Shown: one piece after another, positions 10,990-23,026 of the stretch
Layout: the number at the start of each line of letters is the position of its first letter
How positions within the stretch are numbered: position 1 is the stretch's first letter
Assembly: GCA_026018925.1 (NCBI GenBank)
Contig: JAKSZU010000009.1
Span: 85,448,139-85,512,138 of the forward strand
Length of the DNA stretch: 64,000 bases
Direction of reading: 5' to 3'
DNA from: Tupaia tana
Lineage: Eukaryota > Chordata > Mammalia > Scandentia > Tupaiidae
Notes under the pieces: generated by a model
Seen by the model: the letters and a program-made list of their open reading frames with translations, nothing else
Databases searched by the model: none
Told to the model about the DNA's origin: nothing
Made by a program: the position numbers and the translations under genes

Positions 10990-11971
10990 ACACCCTTGAG
11001 AACTTCTTGGAGATCTGGTCTGGTGCTGGTAAATTCTTTCAGGTTTTGCTTATCTGAGAATGTTCATGTATTTTCTTCCCACCTGAAAGATAATCTTGCC
11101 GGGTACAGTATTCTTGGCTGAAATTGCTTCTCTCATAACACTTTAAATATATTTTCCCATTCTCTCCTTGCTCGCATTGTTTCTGATGAGAGCTCTGCTG
11201 TTAGCCTGATGGGATGTCCTTTGTAGATAACTAGATGTTTTTCTTTGCCAATCTTAGTATCTTGTCTTTGTCTGCGGTTTTGGTCAACCTGGCTATAATG
11301 TGTCTTGGAGAAGATCTTCTTGGGTTGATTCTATTTGGGGTCCTTTGTATTTCCTGGGACTGGATCTTCGAATGCCTCTCTAGGTTTGGAAAGTTTTCTT
11401 GCAGGATTTCATGGAAGAGATTATCAATGCCCTTATGGGTCTCTTCACCTTCTGGAATGCCAATTATCCGGATATTTGGGCGTTTGATGGTATCCAGTAC
11501 TTCTCGCATATCATTCTCAAATTTTTGGGCCATTTTCTCAGTCTTCCTGGTGGATTTTTCTAGGCCAGCCATTTTTTCTTCTACATCTGAGATTCTATTT
11601 TCTGAATGATCTAGTCTGCTCTTAATACTTTCAAGGGAGATTTTGACTTCTTGTATTATAGATTTCATCTCTAGCAGTTCCGTTTGAGTCTTTTGTAAAG
11701 TGTGTAATTCCTCTTTTAGATCTTGCAAGAATTTCCTCATCTCCTGGAACTCCTCAACTTCTTTCTCCTTTCTCTTTAGCAGTTCATTATCTTTCTTCTC
11801 TTCCATCTCTGTTAGCTTCAACATTATGAATGCTCTAAATTCCTTATCAGACATTTCCATGACTTTCACTGAACTGCTTGTGGATGAAGGAGAGTTACCC
11901 TTTTCCCTTGGAGGAGAGGTATTTTCTCGTTTTCCCATATTTCTTGTGATCCGGCGGTGATTTCTTGTCAT
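10990..11971 (-). pseudogene. L1 ORF1-like RNA-binding protein, truncated frame (HAL1-like copy 2)
   Basis: The open frame starts MTRNHRRITRNMGKR at 11971 and runs 246 codons to 11231. It keeps an acidic/serine-rich N-terminus, a long uninterrupted coiled coil (about residues 45-150), the RRM core motif NIRIIGIPEGEE and most of the C-terminal domain (PNRINPRRSSPRHIIARLTK). The frame then closes after LAKKNI, while C-terminal domain homology continues in another frame to about 10990 (LKEFTSTRPDLQ-like block). This is the best-preserved ORF1 of the HAL1-like group. In an active element the product would be the RNA chaperone of the retrotransposition particle. No ORF2 follows it. Confidence 0.85.
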
Positions 11972-12341
11972 CTGAGGGATGGTGTGTTTCTTTCAAATTC
12001 TTGAAGTTCAGTCTGAATGTTCAGAAGCAAGCAGACAGAGGTGATCTAGAATCTGTTTGCCGTTCTGTTGTGATCGCTGGTGCAGCAGATTCAGTAGATA
12101 TTGGGAAATATTTTAACCCTATTAGTATTTGGATGTTTAGCTACAGTGCTCTTAGATCCATCTAAAAACACATTGAATGGATATTGGAGTGTGGAGAGAA
12201 AAGAAAAAGGAAAATGAAAAAGAGAGAAACAACATAAAGAGAAAAAAAAGACAAAAAAATAAATAATAAAAAAATTGTAATTACTGCTCTTCTTTTAAAA
12301 GAAAAATCACAAAATAGAAAACTGGCACACCGCGCAAAATA

Positions 12342-12655
12342 CCTAGTTCACAGGGCCATGCGGAATCTTCTTCTGAAGGAAGGGCTCAACTCTCCTGCCT
12401 AGTTCACAGGAGCCATGCGGAATCTTCTTCTGAAGGAAGGGCTCAACTCTCCTGCCTAGTTCACAGGGGCCATGCGGAATCTTCTTCTGAAGGAAGGGCT
12501 CAACTCTCCTGCCTAGTTCACAGGAGCCACGTGGAATCTTCTTCTGAAGGAAGGGCTCAACTCTCCTGCCTAGTTCACAGGGGCCATGCAGAATCTTCTT
12601 CTGAAGGAAGGGCTCAACTCTCCTGCCTAGTTCACAGGGGCCATGCGGAATCTTC
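12342..12655 (-). repeat. 57-bp tandem repeat, 5.5 units
   Basis: Units begin 'cctagttcacagg' at 12342, 12398, 12455, 12512, 12569 and 12626. The first is 56 bp and the others 57 bp; the last is cut at 12655 by the target-site duplication. Units differ at only a few positions (gggcc/gagcc, atgcg/acgtg/atgca). The array forms the extreme 5' end of HAL1-like copy 2. Its position matches promoter monomers of mouse L1; function is inferred. Confidence 0.95.
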
Positions 12656-13152
12656 TCTTTGTGAAGGAATTTTCTAGGCCAGTGATTCTAACTTCTACAT
12701 TTGAGATTTGATTTTCTGTATGATCTAGTCTGCTTTTAATACTTTGAAGGGAGATTCTGACTTCCTGTATATAGCTTTCATCTCTAACAGGACCATTTGA
12801 TTTTTTTTTTATAGTGTGAATTTCCTCTTTTAAATTTTGCAAGAATTTCCTTACCTCCTGGAACTCATCAGCTCCTTTCTCCTGCCCCTTCTGCAGTTGA
12901 TTGTCTCTCTTCTCTTCTGTCTTTGTTAGCTTTGTCACTATGAATTCTAAATTATTTATCTGATATTGCCATGAGTTTCATTGTACTGTCTGTGGATGTA
13001 GAGGAGTTATTCTTTTCCCTTGTCAGAGAGATATTTTCTTGCTTTCTCATATTTCTTAAGGAAAGTTTTCTTCAAGTATTTCATGTAATAGATTATCATT
13101 GCCCTTATTAGATTCTTCACTTCTTGGGATGCCAATCATTCAGCTGTTCAGG

Positions 13153-16100
13153 TTTTGTTTTTTATTTCTTTTTATTTCAATTTATTTTATACATTCAATC
13201 TTTATTTAGGCTACAAAGTGAATATTCCAACATGTGTACATATCTCACCTGTCCAGTTGACAATACTATAAAGTTATCTTCAATCGATAATAATCCAGTT
13301 CTTTGTACCTTAAATGCCATGCCTCTCTATTTTTCTCATTAATGTCCTTCGTCAGATTCTTCTACTTCACCCGCCCTTTTCCCATGCTATATCTGGTATT
13401 CCCAACCATTTACTAAGTTTCTAGAATCTTTAGTCATTAAGTTTTGGTCATAGAGTGTGGACACTCGGTATACATTAAGTGAAGACGTATAGTGTCTCTC
13501 CAACACCTGGCTTGGTTTACTCGAAAGTAAATCTTCCATATTCATCCATTTTCTGTCAAAAGCCAGGGTCTTTTTTATGGCTGAGTAGTATTCCATAGAG
13601 TATATGTGCCACAGTTTTTCAATCCCTTCATCTGTTCATGGGCATTTGGGTTGATTCCATATCTTAGTAATTTTGAATAATGCTGCAATAAATATCAATG
13701 TGCAAGCACTTTTCTGATTAAGGATTCTTCTTTCCTTTGGGTAGATACCAAGGAGTGCAATTGCTGGATTACATGGTACTTCTATTTGTATACTTTTGAG
13801 GAATATCCAAATTGTTTTACACAGTGGCTGAACCAGTTTACATTCCCAACAACAGTGTAAGAGAATTCTCCTTTCACCATATCCCCGCCAGCACTTATTA
13901 TTATTTTTTTTAATCTTAGTCATTCTGACTGGGGGTAGGTGGTATCACATTGTTGTTTTCATCTGCATTTCCCTTACAATGAGGGATGTTGGGCACTTTT
14001 TGATATGCCTTTTGGCTATTCGTATGTCATCTTTAGAGAGTGATTTTTTTTAACTCATTCTCCCATCTTTTAATACGGTTGATCATCTTTTTTGCAGAAC
14101 AGCTGCTTGAGTTCCTTGTGAATTCTGGTTATCAGTTCCTTATCTGATGAATGATTTACAAAAATATTTTCCCATTCTGAGGGTTGTTGATTCACACAAA
14201 TCACTGTGTCTTTTTCAATGCAGAAACTTCTTAGTCTGATGTAATCTCACTTGTCTAATTTGGGGATTATCCACTGCACTTTAGAGGTCTTATTTAAGAA
14301 GTCTTTCCCTACCCCAATGTCTCCCAGAGTTTCTCCAGTGCTTTCCAGGAGCAGTTTTATAGTTTGAGGTCTTAGATTTAGATCTTTGATCAGCCTTGAC
14401 TTGATTTTTGTCAAAAGTGAGAGGTAGGGGTTCAGATTCATCTTTCTGCAGGTGGAAATCCAGTTTTTCTAGCACCATTTGTTGAAGAGGTTTTCCTTCT
14501 CCCACTGGATTGACTGGTACCTCTTGTCAAAAATCAGTTGACTGGGGAACCAGCAGTTAGTGTAATGGCTATGTTGCTGGACTCCCACATAGTCGACCGC
14601 AGTTCACGTCCTGGACCCGGTGGCTTAAAACTCACGCCAGGCACGTGTGCATGCGTGCCCAAGATCCCGAGAGGAGAATGGAGGAGAAGGGATTGTGGCG
14701 TGACCATCCCCCAGGGGGGTGATTTCTCGCTTTCTGTTGCTATGTCTCTCTCTGTCTGTCTGGCGAGCGCACGCGCCCTATAGCGAAAACCTCTCCAAAA
14801 AAATAATAATAATAAAAAATAAAAAATAAAAAAAAAATTAAAAAAAAATCAGTTGACTGTATGTTTGGGAATTTATTTCTGGGGACTCTATTCTGTTCCA
14901 CCTGTATATTTCTGCACCATCCGTGCTGTCTTGATTACCACAGTTTTGCAATATATTTTTGTGTTTGGGAGTGAGATTCCACCCACTCCACTCTTCTTGT
15001 GAAGGATTGCTTGGGCAATATGAGGTCTTTTATGATTCCAGACACATTGTATGATTATCTTTTCTAGATCTGTGACAAATGTCTCTGGTGCTAAGATTGG
15101 GATTTTGTTAAATATGTAGATTAATTTGGGTAAAATTCCCATTTTGACTATATTATTTCTTCCAATCCAGGAACATGGGATGTCCTTTACTTTTTTCTGT
15201 CATTTTCAGTTTCTTTCCTTAGCTTTTTGTAGTTTTCCTTGTGAAGGTTTTGAACATCTTTGGTTAGATTTATTCTTAGGTATTATACATTTGGTGGCTA
15301 TGGTAAATGAAATTACTTTTCTCCGTTCTATCTCAGTTTGCCTGCTCTTCATATATAGAAATGCTATAGATTTCTGTATGTTGATTTTGTATCATGCAAC
15401 TTTATTGTATTCATGAATTACGTCCAGGAATTTTTCCATGGATACCATTGGGTCTTCTATGTATAACATCATGTCATCTGCCTAGTTTCACCTCTCATTT
15501 TCCTATTCGAATATCTTTTACTTTATTCTCTTTTTGGATTTTTGGAGAGGACTTCCCATGCTATATTGAAAAGGAGTGGAGAAAGTGTGCATCCTTGCCT
15601 TATACCAGTTTTTAGTGGAAAAACTTTCAGCTTTTCCCCATTCAGGATGATTTTGCTATGGATTTTTCATAGATATCTTTTATTTTGTTGAGAAATGACC
15701 GTTCTATGCCAATTTTGCTGAGTTTATCATGAAGGAATGTTATATTTTATCAAACGCATTTTTCTGCATTAATTGATATGATCACGTTTTTTCTTTCTTT
15801 TTGTTAATATGGTGTGTTATATTTATAGTTTTACGTTTGTTGAACCAATCTTGCATCCCTGGAATAAATCCTACCTGATCTTGATGTATAACATTTTTTT
15901 ATATGTTGTTGGATAAGATTTGCTGATATCTTCTTGAGAAGTTTTGCATCTATATTCATCAGAGATATTGTTCTATAGTATTCTTCCCCTGTCTTTTCCT
16001 TATCTGTTTTAAGGATAAGGGTAATGGAGGATTCATAGAATACATTTGGGAGAGTTTCACCCATTTGGGTCTTTAGAAATATCTTGTGCCGGATAGAGGT

Positions 16101-16927
16101 TAACTCTTCTTTAAAAGTTTTGTTGAATTCAGAGGTGTAGCCATCAGGACCACGGCTTTTCTTTGTTGGGAGGTTTTATTACTGATGCAATCTCCTGGCT
16201 TGTTATGGGCCTATTCAGACTTTCTATATCTTCCTGGCTCAATCTTAGTCGATTATACGTATCCAGGAATTTGCCCATCTCATCCAGATTTTCTCATTTA
16301 TTGTTGTATATTGTTCACAGTATCCTCTAATGATATTTTGTATTTCTGTTATGTCTGTGGTTATATTACTTGCTTCATTGCAAATTTGATTTACCTCGTT
16401 CCTTTCTATCTTCTTAGTAAACCTCGCTGGTGGTGTATCGATTTTATCTTTTCAAAGAACCAGCTTTTACTTTCATTTATTTTCTGTGTAGATTGTTTAT
16501 TTTCTATTTTATTTATTTCTCTTGGATCTTTATTATTTCTTTTCTCCTGACGTTTTTCAGATTATTTTTTGCTGTTGCTTTTCCAATTCTCTGTGGCACT
16601 GTGTTAGGTGATTCATTTGCCTTCTTTCCATCTTCTTATGTGCACTAATTGCTATGAACTTCCCTCTTATGACTGGTTTTGTAGTGTCCCAATGATTATG
16701 GAAACTCATGTCCTGACCAATTAATTAAAATATTGGCTTCCATGAATCTTTTTATTTCAGTCTTAATTTCTTCAGAAGTAGTGGAGTCAATCAGGAGTAG
16801 GTTATTTTGTTTCCATGTATTTTTGTATCTTTGAGCATTTCTTTTGAGAGTAAAATCAATTTTAATTCCATCGTGATCTGAGAAGTTGCTTGATATAGTT
16901 TCTATGCCTTCGAATCTGTAGAAGCTA
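13153..16927 (-). mobile_element. L1, 5'-truncated in ORF2
   Basis: Minus-strand L1 with 3'UTR (about 13153-13540) followed by ORF2 from its C-terminus back to the endonuclease domain. Open pieces include 13923-13636 (cysteine-rich region, [20 protein letters not shown]), 15142-14888 ([12 protein letters not shown]) and 16064-15831 (reverse transcriptase, [14 protein letters not shown]). It is bounded by 'tcagctgttcagg' at 13140-13152 and 16928-16940. It is interrupted by a SINE at 14544-14843. Numerous stops make it inactive. Confidence 0.85.
14544..14843 (+). mobile_element. Family A SINE
   Basis: Near-complete copy: A box 'tagtgtaatgg', B-box position 'agttcacgtcc' (14601-14611), full body, 'ctatagcgaaaacctc' and an A/T-interrupted tail to 14843. 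Exact target duplication 'aaaaatcagttgact' at 14529-14543 and 14844-14858. Sequence quality suggests a younger insertion than its L1 host. Confidence 0.93.
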
Positions 16928-17689
16928 TCAGCTGTTCAGGCTTTTAATGATATCTAGTATTTCTTATATGTGTTTTCCTTATTTGGGGGGTTATTTTCTC
17001 TTTATTTTCTAGGTCAGAGATTTTATCTTCTAAATCTGATATTCAATTTTCTGTGTTATCTAATCTACTATTAGATAATTAGATGTTTTGATTTCCTGCA
17101 TTATAGCCTTCATCTCTAGCAGTTCTGATTGATTATTTTTAATGGTGTCTATGTCCTTCTTCAAATTGTGGAAATACTGCTTTATCTCCTCCAGTTAATG
17201 ATTTCTTTTCTCTTTTATTTTAATTAATTTTGTCAGTATGAATATCCTTAGTTGTTTATCTGACGTTTCCATGAGTCCTATTTTACTGGTCTTTGGAAAA
17301 TGAGTTGTTCTTTTCCCTTGAAAGAAATATTTTTGTGGTTTCTCATGTTTCTTGTGCATCTGTGCCTGTTTCTGGTCACCTAATGGATTTTATTTTTCTT
17401 TCAAATTTCTTGGACTTTATTCTGTATTGTCAGTGGGAAAGATGTGCCCTACTTCTATGGTGTGTTCTTCATAGGTAACCTCATGTTCCAGTCAGAAAAT
17501 GGTGTATGTAGCCAGCTTGAGGTGCTTGGCTCCTTTCTAGAATCTCAGGAGCAGGCATACACGATGCTAAGCTGGAGGATGTAGCTAAAGGAAGAGATAC
17601 AATTCACATGATCCACATAGTGTGGTCAGTAAAATACAAAGTCTCAAAGGGTACTAGGTATTCCAAAAGTCACTGGTAAGGGTAGGTGA

Positions 17690-17935
17690 GCCACGGTTTC
17701 TCTGCAACTCCATCCCACTGAAGCTCACCCTGTACCATTTCTGGAACCAGAAATTCCAATGGCAAAGGGATCATGGAAGAGTGGGACCCTGCATATCCCA
17801 GCTAACACGCCTGGGAGTTCAAAGGCATATGGGGAGAGGTGAGACATCTCTCTGTAGTTCCATCCCACTGAAGCACACCTTGCACTGTTCCTGGAAGCAG
17901 AGACTAAATTCTGATATTTCTATACATGTGTAGTG
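17690..17935 (-). repeat. 150-bp duplicated unit in an L1 5'UTR
   Basis: The block 'tccatcccactgaagc' with its flanks occurs at 17709 and 17859, a 150-bp period, each followed by a 'tgttcctggaa'-like segment. It lies upstream of the split L1 ORF1 start, where promoter monomers would sit. Confidence 0.65.
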
Positions 17936-18499
17936 TAATAAATAAATAAATAGATCATGGATAGTAGGATCCCTATTTCTTAATGGGGTAGAATAGGAAT
18001 TTATAGTTAAGGGGGAAAGGCTAGTTGGTAATTGATTAGAGTTGGGGACATCAATATAAATTCATATTATAAAATATATATCCACTACTTCATGCTGATA
18101 TATATAAATGACTGAATAAATCTCTGGTACCGAAGAATTCTGTATAATTTATGTATACACTCTGCCATACAGAAGGTGGAAATAAATCCTCACATTATTG
18201 TGAGCCACTCATAATAACTTTTTTCCAAAGGGGACTGTATGGAAAGGCTAATTAAGAGAGTAATTTATACTGGAGAAAACTAACAAGCAACTACCTCAGC
18301 AAGGTAATCAGGTCAACATCAACAGTGATAAGTCATACTAATAGTATATAACACTGACCTGTAAAGAATGGCATTTTATCTCTGTGTTCATCTCACCCCA
18401 AACTCATAAAACCAGTGGGATTATGAGAAAAAACATCACACAAATCTCAAGAGAAGTATATTATACAAGATACCTTGAAATTGTCAAGGTTATCATTAA
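17936..18499. other. No gene or recognised repeat
   Basis: AT-rich sequence with a short (taaa)n at 17937-17951. No open frame of note and no repeat I can name. Confidence 0.5.
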
Positions 18500-18768
18500 T
18501 GAAGAAAATCTGAGAAATTGTCACAGTCTTACAGAGTATAAGGAGACATGATGACTAAATGTAAGGAGTTATTTTTGATGGAATCCTGGAACAGGAAAAA
18601 GGACATTAGATAAAATCCTAATGAAATCTGAGTAACATATGAACTTTAGTTAATAATAATGTACTGATATTGGTAAATTAATAGTAGTGAAATGTACCGT
18701 ACTAATGTAAGAAGTATTAAGAGTATGGAAACTATGTATTACCTTTCTTTTATGGGGGTAAATCGAAC
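18500..18768 (+). mobile_element. Possible ancient L1 (L1M-type) 3'UTR remnant
   Basis: The string of features 'gacattagataaaatcc', 'tttagttaataataatgtac' and 'aaatgtaccgtactaatg' is reminiscent of the conserved 3'UTR of old mammalian L1M elements. It is strongly diverged and cut at the right by the L1 at 18769. Confidence 0.35.
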
Positions 18769-21700
18769 TTTTTTGTTCTTTAATTTATCTCATTTCAATT
18801 TCTTTTATACATTCACTCACATATTACTTAGCTTGCAAAGTGAATATTCCAATTTGTGTACATTTCTTTCCAGTCCAGTTAACAGTGTTATAAAGTTATC
18901 TTCAATAGATAATAACCCATTTCTCTATAATATAAATGACTTGCCTGTCTATTTTTCTCCTTTAATGTCCTTCTTCAGACTTTACTCCTTAACTTATCCT
19001 CTTCCCACACTATATCTGGTATTCACAACCATTTACTATGTTTCTATATCCTTTAGTCATTCATTTTCATTCATAAGGTGTGGCCATTTGGTACATATTA
19101 AGTGGACACATACAATGTCATTCCTTCATAGCCTGGCTTGCTTCACTCAGCATTAAATCTTTCATATCATTCACCTTTTGTGAAAAATCAGAGTCTGGTT
19201 GTTTTTTATGGCTGAGAAGTATTCTATAGAGTGTATGTTCCACACTTTCTCAATCCATTAATTTGTTCGTGGGGATTTGAGTTGGCTCCATGTCTTAGCT
19301 ATTGTGAATAATGCCATAATAAACATCAATGTGCAAGTCCTTTTCTGATTAAGAATTCTTCTGTCCTTTGGGTAGATACCAAGGAGTGGAATTGCTGGAT
19401 CATATAGTAGTTCTATTTGTATGTCTTTGAGGAATCTCCAAATTGTTCTCTACAGTGATTGGACCAATTTACATTCCTACCAGCAGTGTAGGAGAGTTTC
19501 CCTTTCAACACGCCTCCACTAGCATTTATCATTTTTTTTTCTTAGTCATTCTGACAGGTTAGGTGATATCTCATTGTGGTTTTGATCTGCATCTCCCTTA
19601 CAGTGAGAGATGTGGAGCATTTTTTCATATGCTTTTTGGCTATTTGTATGGCTTCCTTAGAGAGTGGTTTTTTCCAGCTCATTCTCTCATCTTCTAATAG
19701 GGTTGATCATCTTTTTGGGGGTAGCTACTTGAGTTACTTGTGTATTCTGGTTATCAGTCCCTTATCTGATGAATAATTTACAAAAATATTTTCCAATTCT
19801 GAGGGCTGTCAATTCACACAAATTACTGTGTCTTTTGCCATGCAGAAACTTATTAATCTTATGTAATCCCGCTATTCTATTTTGAGTATTATTGACTCTG
19901 CTTTGGGGGTCTTATTTAAAAAGTCTTTGCCTACCCCAATGTCTCCCAGAGTTTCCCCAGTGTTTTCCAGCAGCAGTTTTATAGTTTGAGGTCTTAGGTT
20001 TAGCTCTTTGATCCACTTTCAGTTAATTTTTGTCAATGGTGAGAGTTAGGGTTCAGATTCATCTTTCTGCAGGGGGAGACCCAGTTTTTCCAGTACAATT
20101 TGCTAAAGAGGTTTGAATTTTTGCACTGGATTGACTGGTATCTGTTGTCATAAATCATTTGACTATATGTTTGGAAGTTTATTTCTGGGGAATCTATTCT
20201 TTTCTATTGGTCCACCTGTCTTTTTCTGTGCTAATACTATGCTTTTTAATTACCACAGCTTTGTAGTATATTTTTGGGTTAGGGAGTGAGAAGCCATCCA
20301 CTTTACTCTTCTTGTGTAAGAATGCTTTGGCAATATGAGGTCTTTTATGATTCCATACACATTGTATGATTCTCTTTTCTAGGTCTGTGAAGAATATCTC
20401 TGGCACTTTGATTAGGATTGTGTTAAATATGTAGATCAATTTGTGTAGTATGGCCATTTTGATTATATTATTTCTACCAATCCAGGAACATGGGAGGTCC
20501 CTCCACTTTTTTCTGTCATTTTCAATTTATTTTTTTAGTTTCTCATAGTTTTACTGTGGAGGTCTTTAACTTCTTTGGTAAGATTTATTCCTAGGTATCA
20601 TACTTTTGGTGGCTATGGTAAACAGATTTTTTTTAATTCTATCTCAGTCTGCCTGCTGTTTATAAATAGAAATGCTATAGATTTCTGTATGTTGATTTTA
20701 TATCATGCACATTTACTGTATCCATGTATTACTTACAGGATTTTTATATGGATACCACTGGGTGTTCTATGGATACAATCATGTCTTCAGCAAATAGTGA
20801 TAGTGTCACTTCTTCTTTTCCTATTTACATTTTTATTTTATTCTCTTTTCTTAGTGCTTTGGTTTGGACTTCCAAAACTATATTGACAAGAAATGGAAAA
20901 AGTAGGCATCCTTCTCTTGTGCCAGTTTTTAGTACAAAAGTTTTCACATTCTCTCCATTCAGGATGATGTTAATTATGGATTTTTCATAGATAGCTTTTA
21001 TTGTGTTGAAAAATGACTGTTCTATGTCAATTTTTCTGAGTCTTGATCCTGAAGGGATGTTGTATCTTATCAAATAATTTTTTGCATCAATTGATAAGAT
21101 CATATGGTTTTTATCTTTCTTTCTGTTAATATGGTGTATTACATTTATAGTTTTATGTATGTTTAACCAATCTTGCATCCCTGGGATAAAGCCTACTTGG
21201 CTGTGATGTATAATCTTTCCTATATTTTGTTGGATACAATTTGCTGGTATCTTGTTGAGAAGTTTTGCATCTATATTCATCAGCAATATTGGTTTATCAT
21301 TTTCCTTCCTTTTCCTGTCCTTATCTGTTTTAAAGATAAAGGTGATGGAGGCTTCATAGAATGAATTTGGGAGAGTTTTACCCTTTTGGATCTTTAGAAA
21401 TAACTTGAGCAGAATGAGGATTAACTCTTCTTTAAAGGTTTTGTAGAATTCAGCGGTGAAGCCATCAGGGCCAGGGCTTTTATTTGTTGGGATGTTATTA
21501 CTGATGCAATCTCCTGGCTTCTTATGGGCCTATTCAGACTTTCTATATCTTCCTGGCTAAATCTCGGTAGATTATATGTGTCCAGGAATTTGTCCATCTC
21601 ATCCAGATTTTCTGGTTTGTTGTCATATAGTTGTTCATAGTATCCTCTCATGATGTTTTGTATTTCTATTATGTCTGTTGTTATGTTACCTGGTTCATTG

Positions 21701-21881
21701 CAAATTTGATTTACTAGGTTCCTTTCTGTCTTCTTAATAAGTCTGGCTAGTGGTGTATTGATTTTGTTTCTTTTTAAAGAACTAGCTTTTACTTTCATTT
21801 ATTTTCTGTATAGATTGTTCATTTTTTATTTAATTTATTTCTGCTTGGATTTTTCTTATTTCTTTTCTCCTGGAGTTTTCT

Positions 21882-21884
<3 letters not shown>

Positions 21885-21924
<40 letters not shown>
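21885..21924. repeat. 40-base T homopolymer within L1 ORF2
   Basis: An uninterrupted T-run from 21885 to 21924, where sister L1 copies have only about seven T (for example near 29160). There is no SINE at either end, so this is an internal expansion or a sequencing/assembly effect. Confidence 0.85.
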
Positions 21925-21931
<7 letters not shown>

Positions 21932-22490
21932 CTTTTCCAATTGTCTCATATGGTGTTAGGTTATCCATTTGCTTTCTTTTTATCTTCTCTTATGTGCACT
22001 AATTGCTATAAACCTCCCTGTTATGACTGCTTTTGCAGTATCCCAAAGATTTGGAAACTTGTGTTCCCATTGTCATTGGCTTCTGTGAATCTTTTTATTT
22101 CAGTCTTAATTTCTTCAGTAATTGGGAACTCATTCAGGATTAAGTTAGTTTCCATGTATTTGTGCATTTTGAATATTTCTGTTGAAATTAAACTCAAGTT
22201 TTATTCCATCGTGTTCAAAAATGATGCTGGATATACTTTCTATGCCTTTGAATCTGTAGAGTCTTGCTTTGTGCCATATAATGTGGTAAATCTTTGAAAA
22301 AGTTCCATGTTGGTGTGAGAAAAAAGTGTACTTTATTGTTTTTGCATGGTAAGTTCTATAGATGTCTGTTAAGTCTATTGGATTTATGGTATCATTTAGA
22401 TCATATATCTCTTTACTTATTTTTTTTGTCTAGATCTAAGTCTTTCCTTCATGTATTTGGGTGCTCCTTTGTAAGTTGAATGCTTATTTC

Positions 22491-22707
22491 AGACCAGCTA
22501 TTGGCATAATGGCTATGTCACTGGACTCCCATGTAGTCAACCATGGTTCAAGTCCCAGACCCGGTGGATTAATCTCACACTGGGCACGTGTGCGTGCATG
22601 GCCAATCACCCCTAGGGGGTGATTTTTAGGTTTCTGTTGCTATCTCCCTCTCTGTCTTTCTGGCGAGTGCATGCACCCTATAGCAAAAAAGGACCTCTCC
22701 CAAAAAA
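22491..22707 (+). mobile_element. Family A SINE with internal deletion
   Basis: Head with 'attggcataatgg' and B box 'ggttcaagtcc'. The central body segment containing the 'gaggagaatggaggag' block is missing, with a jump from 'gtgcatggcc' to 'aatcacccc'. The tail is 'ctatagcaaaaaaggacc'. It lies within the ORF2 endonuclease region. Confidence 0.85.
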
Positions 22708-22957
22708 AGGTGCATATATTTATAAGCGGTATATTTTCTTGCTTGTGTAACTCTTTTACTACTATATAGTGTCCCTCTTTGTCTCTTCGAACAGTTTTTC
22801 TTTTAAAGCCTATTTTGCCAGAAATTAATATCACAACTCTAGCTCTTTTTTTGGTTCCCATTTGCATGAAATACTTTTTTCCAGCATTTCACTTTTAGTC
22901 TATGCATGTCTTTATCCAAGAGATGCATTTCTTGTAGACAGTAGATAGAAGGCTTCT

Positions 22958-22959
<2 letters not shown>

Positions 22960-23024
<65 letters not shown>
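22960..23024. repeat. 65-base T homopolymer within L1
   Basis: An uninterrupted T-run just upstream (in L1 orientation) of the ORF2 start region. The sister element has five to nine T here (near 30055). No inserted element accompanies it. Confidence 0.88.

Positions 23025-23026
<2 letters not shown>

Larger units (their letters stand above)
9973..12655 (-). mobile_element. HAL1-like (ORF1-only) L1 derivative, copy 2
   Basis: A complete minus-strand insertion into the ORF1 of another L1. Target duplications are 'tctttgtgaaagaattttct' (9953-9972) and the same 20 bases with one mismatch (12656-12675). From 5' to 3' on the minus strand: 5.5 tandem 57-bp units (12655-12342), the rest of the 5'UTR to 11972, ORF1 (11971 to about 10990), then about 1.0 kb of non-coding sequence with two 3'UTR-like modules sharing 'catacaaaa' and 'cactgcatagtg'-like blocks (about 9990-10260 and 10440-10720). 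There is no trace of endonuclease, reverse transcriptase or the cysteine-rich region. At 2.68 kb with both ends intact, this is not a truncated L1. Confidence 0.85.
8205..13060 (-). mobile_element. L1 ORF1 and ORF2 N-terminal half, interrupted
   Basis: Minus-strand L1 remnant. 8205-9370 is the ORF2 endonuclease region (8555-8842 still encodes a piece with FDYNGIKLDINF), 9470-9972 the ORF1 C-terminal region, and 12656-13060 the ORF1 coiled coil and N-terminus (open piece 12938-12627). A family B SINE (8322-8539) and HAL1-like copy 2 (9973-12655) are inserted in it. The reading frames are broken many times. The 3' half of ORF2 is missing. Confidence 0.85.
13061..17935 (-). mobile_element. L1 ORF1 and 5'UTR remnant, split by a later L1
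   Basis: 13061-13152 and 16928-17935 are parts of one minus-strand L1: ORF1 from its RRM region through the coiled coil to the start (near 17370, MTRN-type N-terminus), then a 5'UTR with two 150-bp units. The frames carry many stops. The split is made by the insertion at 13153-16927, flanked by 'tcagctgttcagg'. Confidence 0.75.

Noticed and set aside
11235-11609. Plus-strand 124-codon frame over ORF1
   Set aside because: Antisense of the conserved ORF1 coding region in HAL1-like copy 2; kept open by the codon structure of the real frame.
12342-12655. CRISPR-like regular repeats
   Set aside because: Units are contiguous with no spacers, lie in a mammalian retroelement 5'UTR and end at a target duplication.
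18692-19156. 154-codon plus-strand open frame
   Set aside because: Antisense of an L1 3'UTR; no conserved product.
21758-22297. 179-codon plus-strand open frame
   Set aside because: Antisense shadow of L1 ORF2 that includes the T-run as polyphenylalanine; its apparent membrane segments are artefactual.
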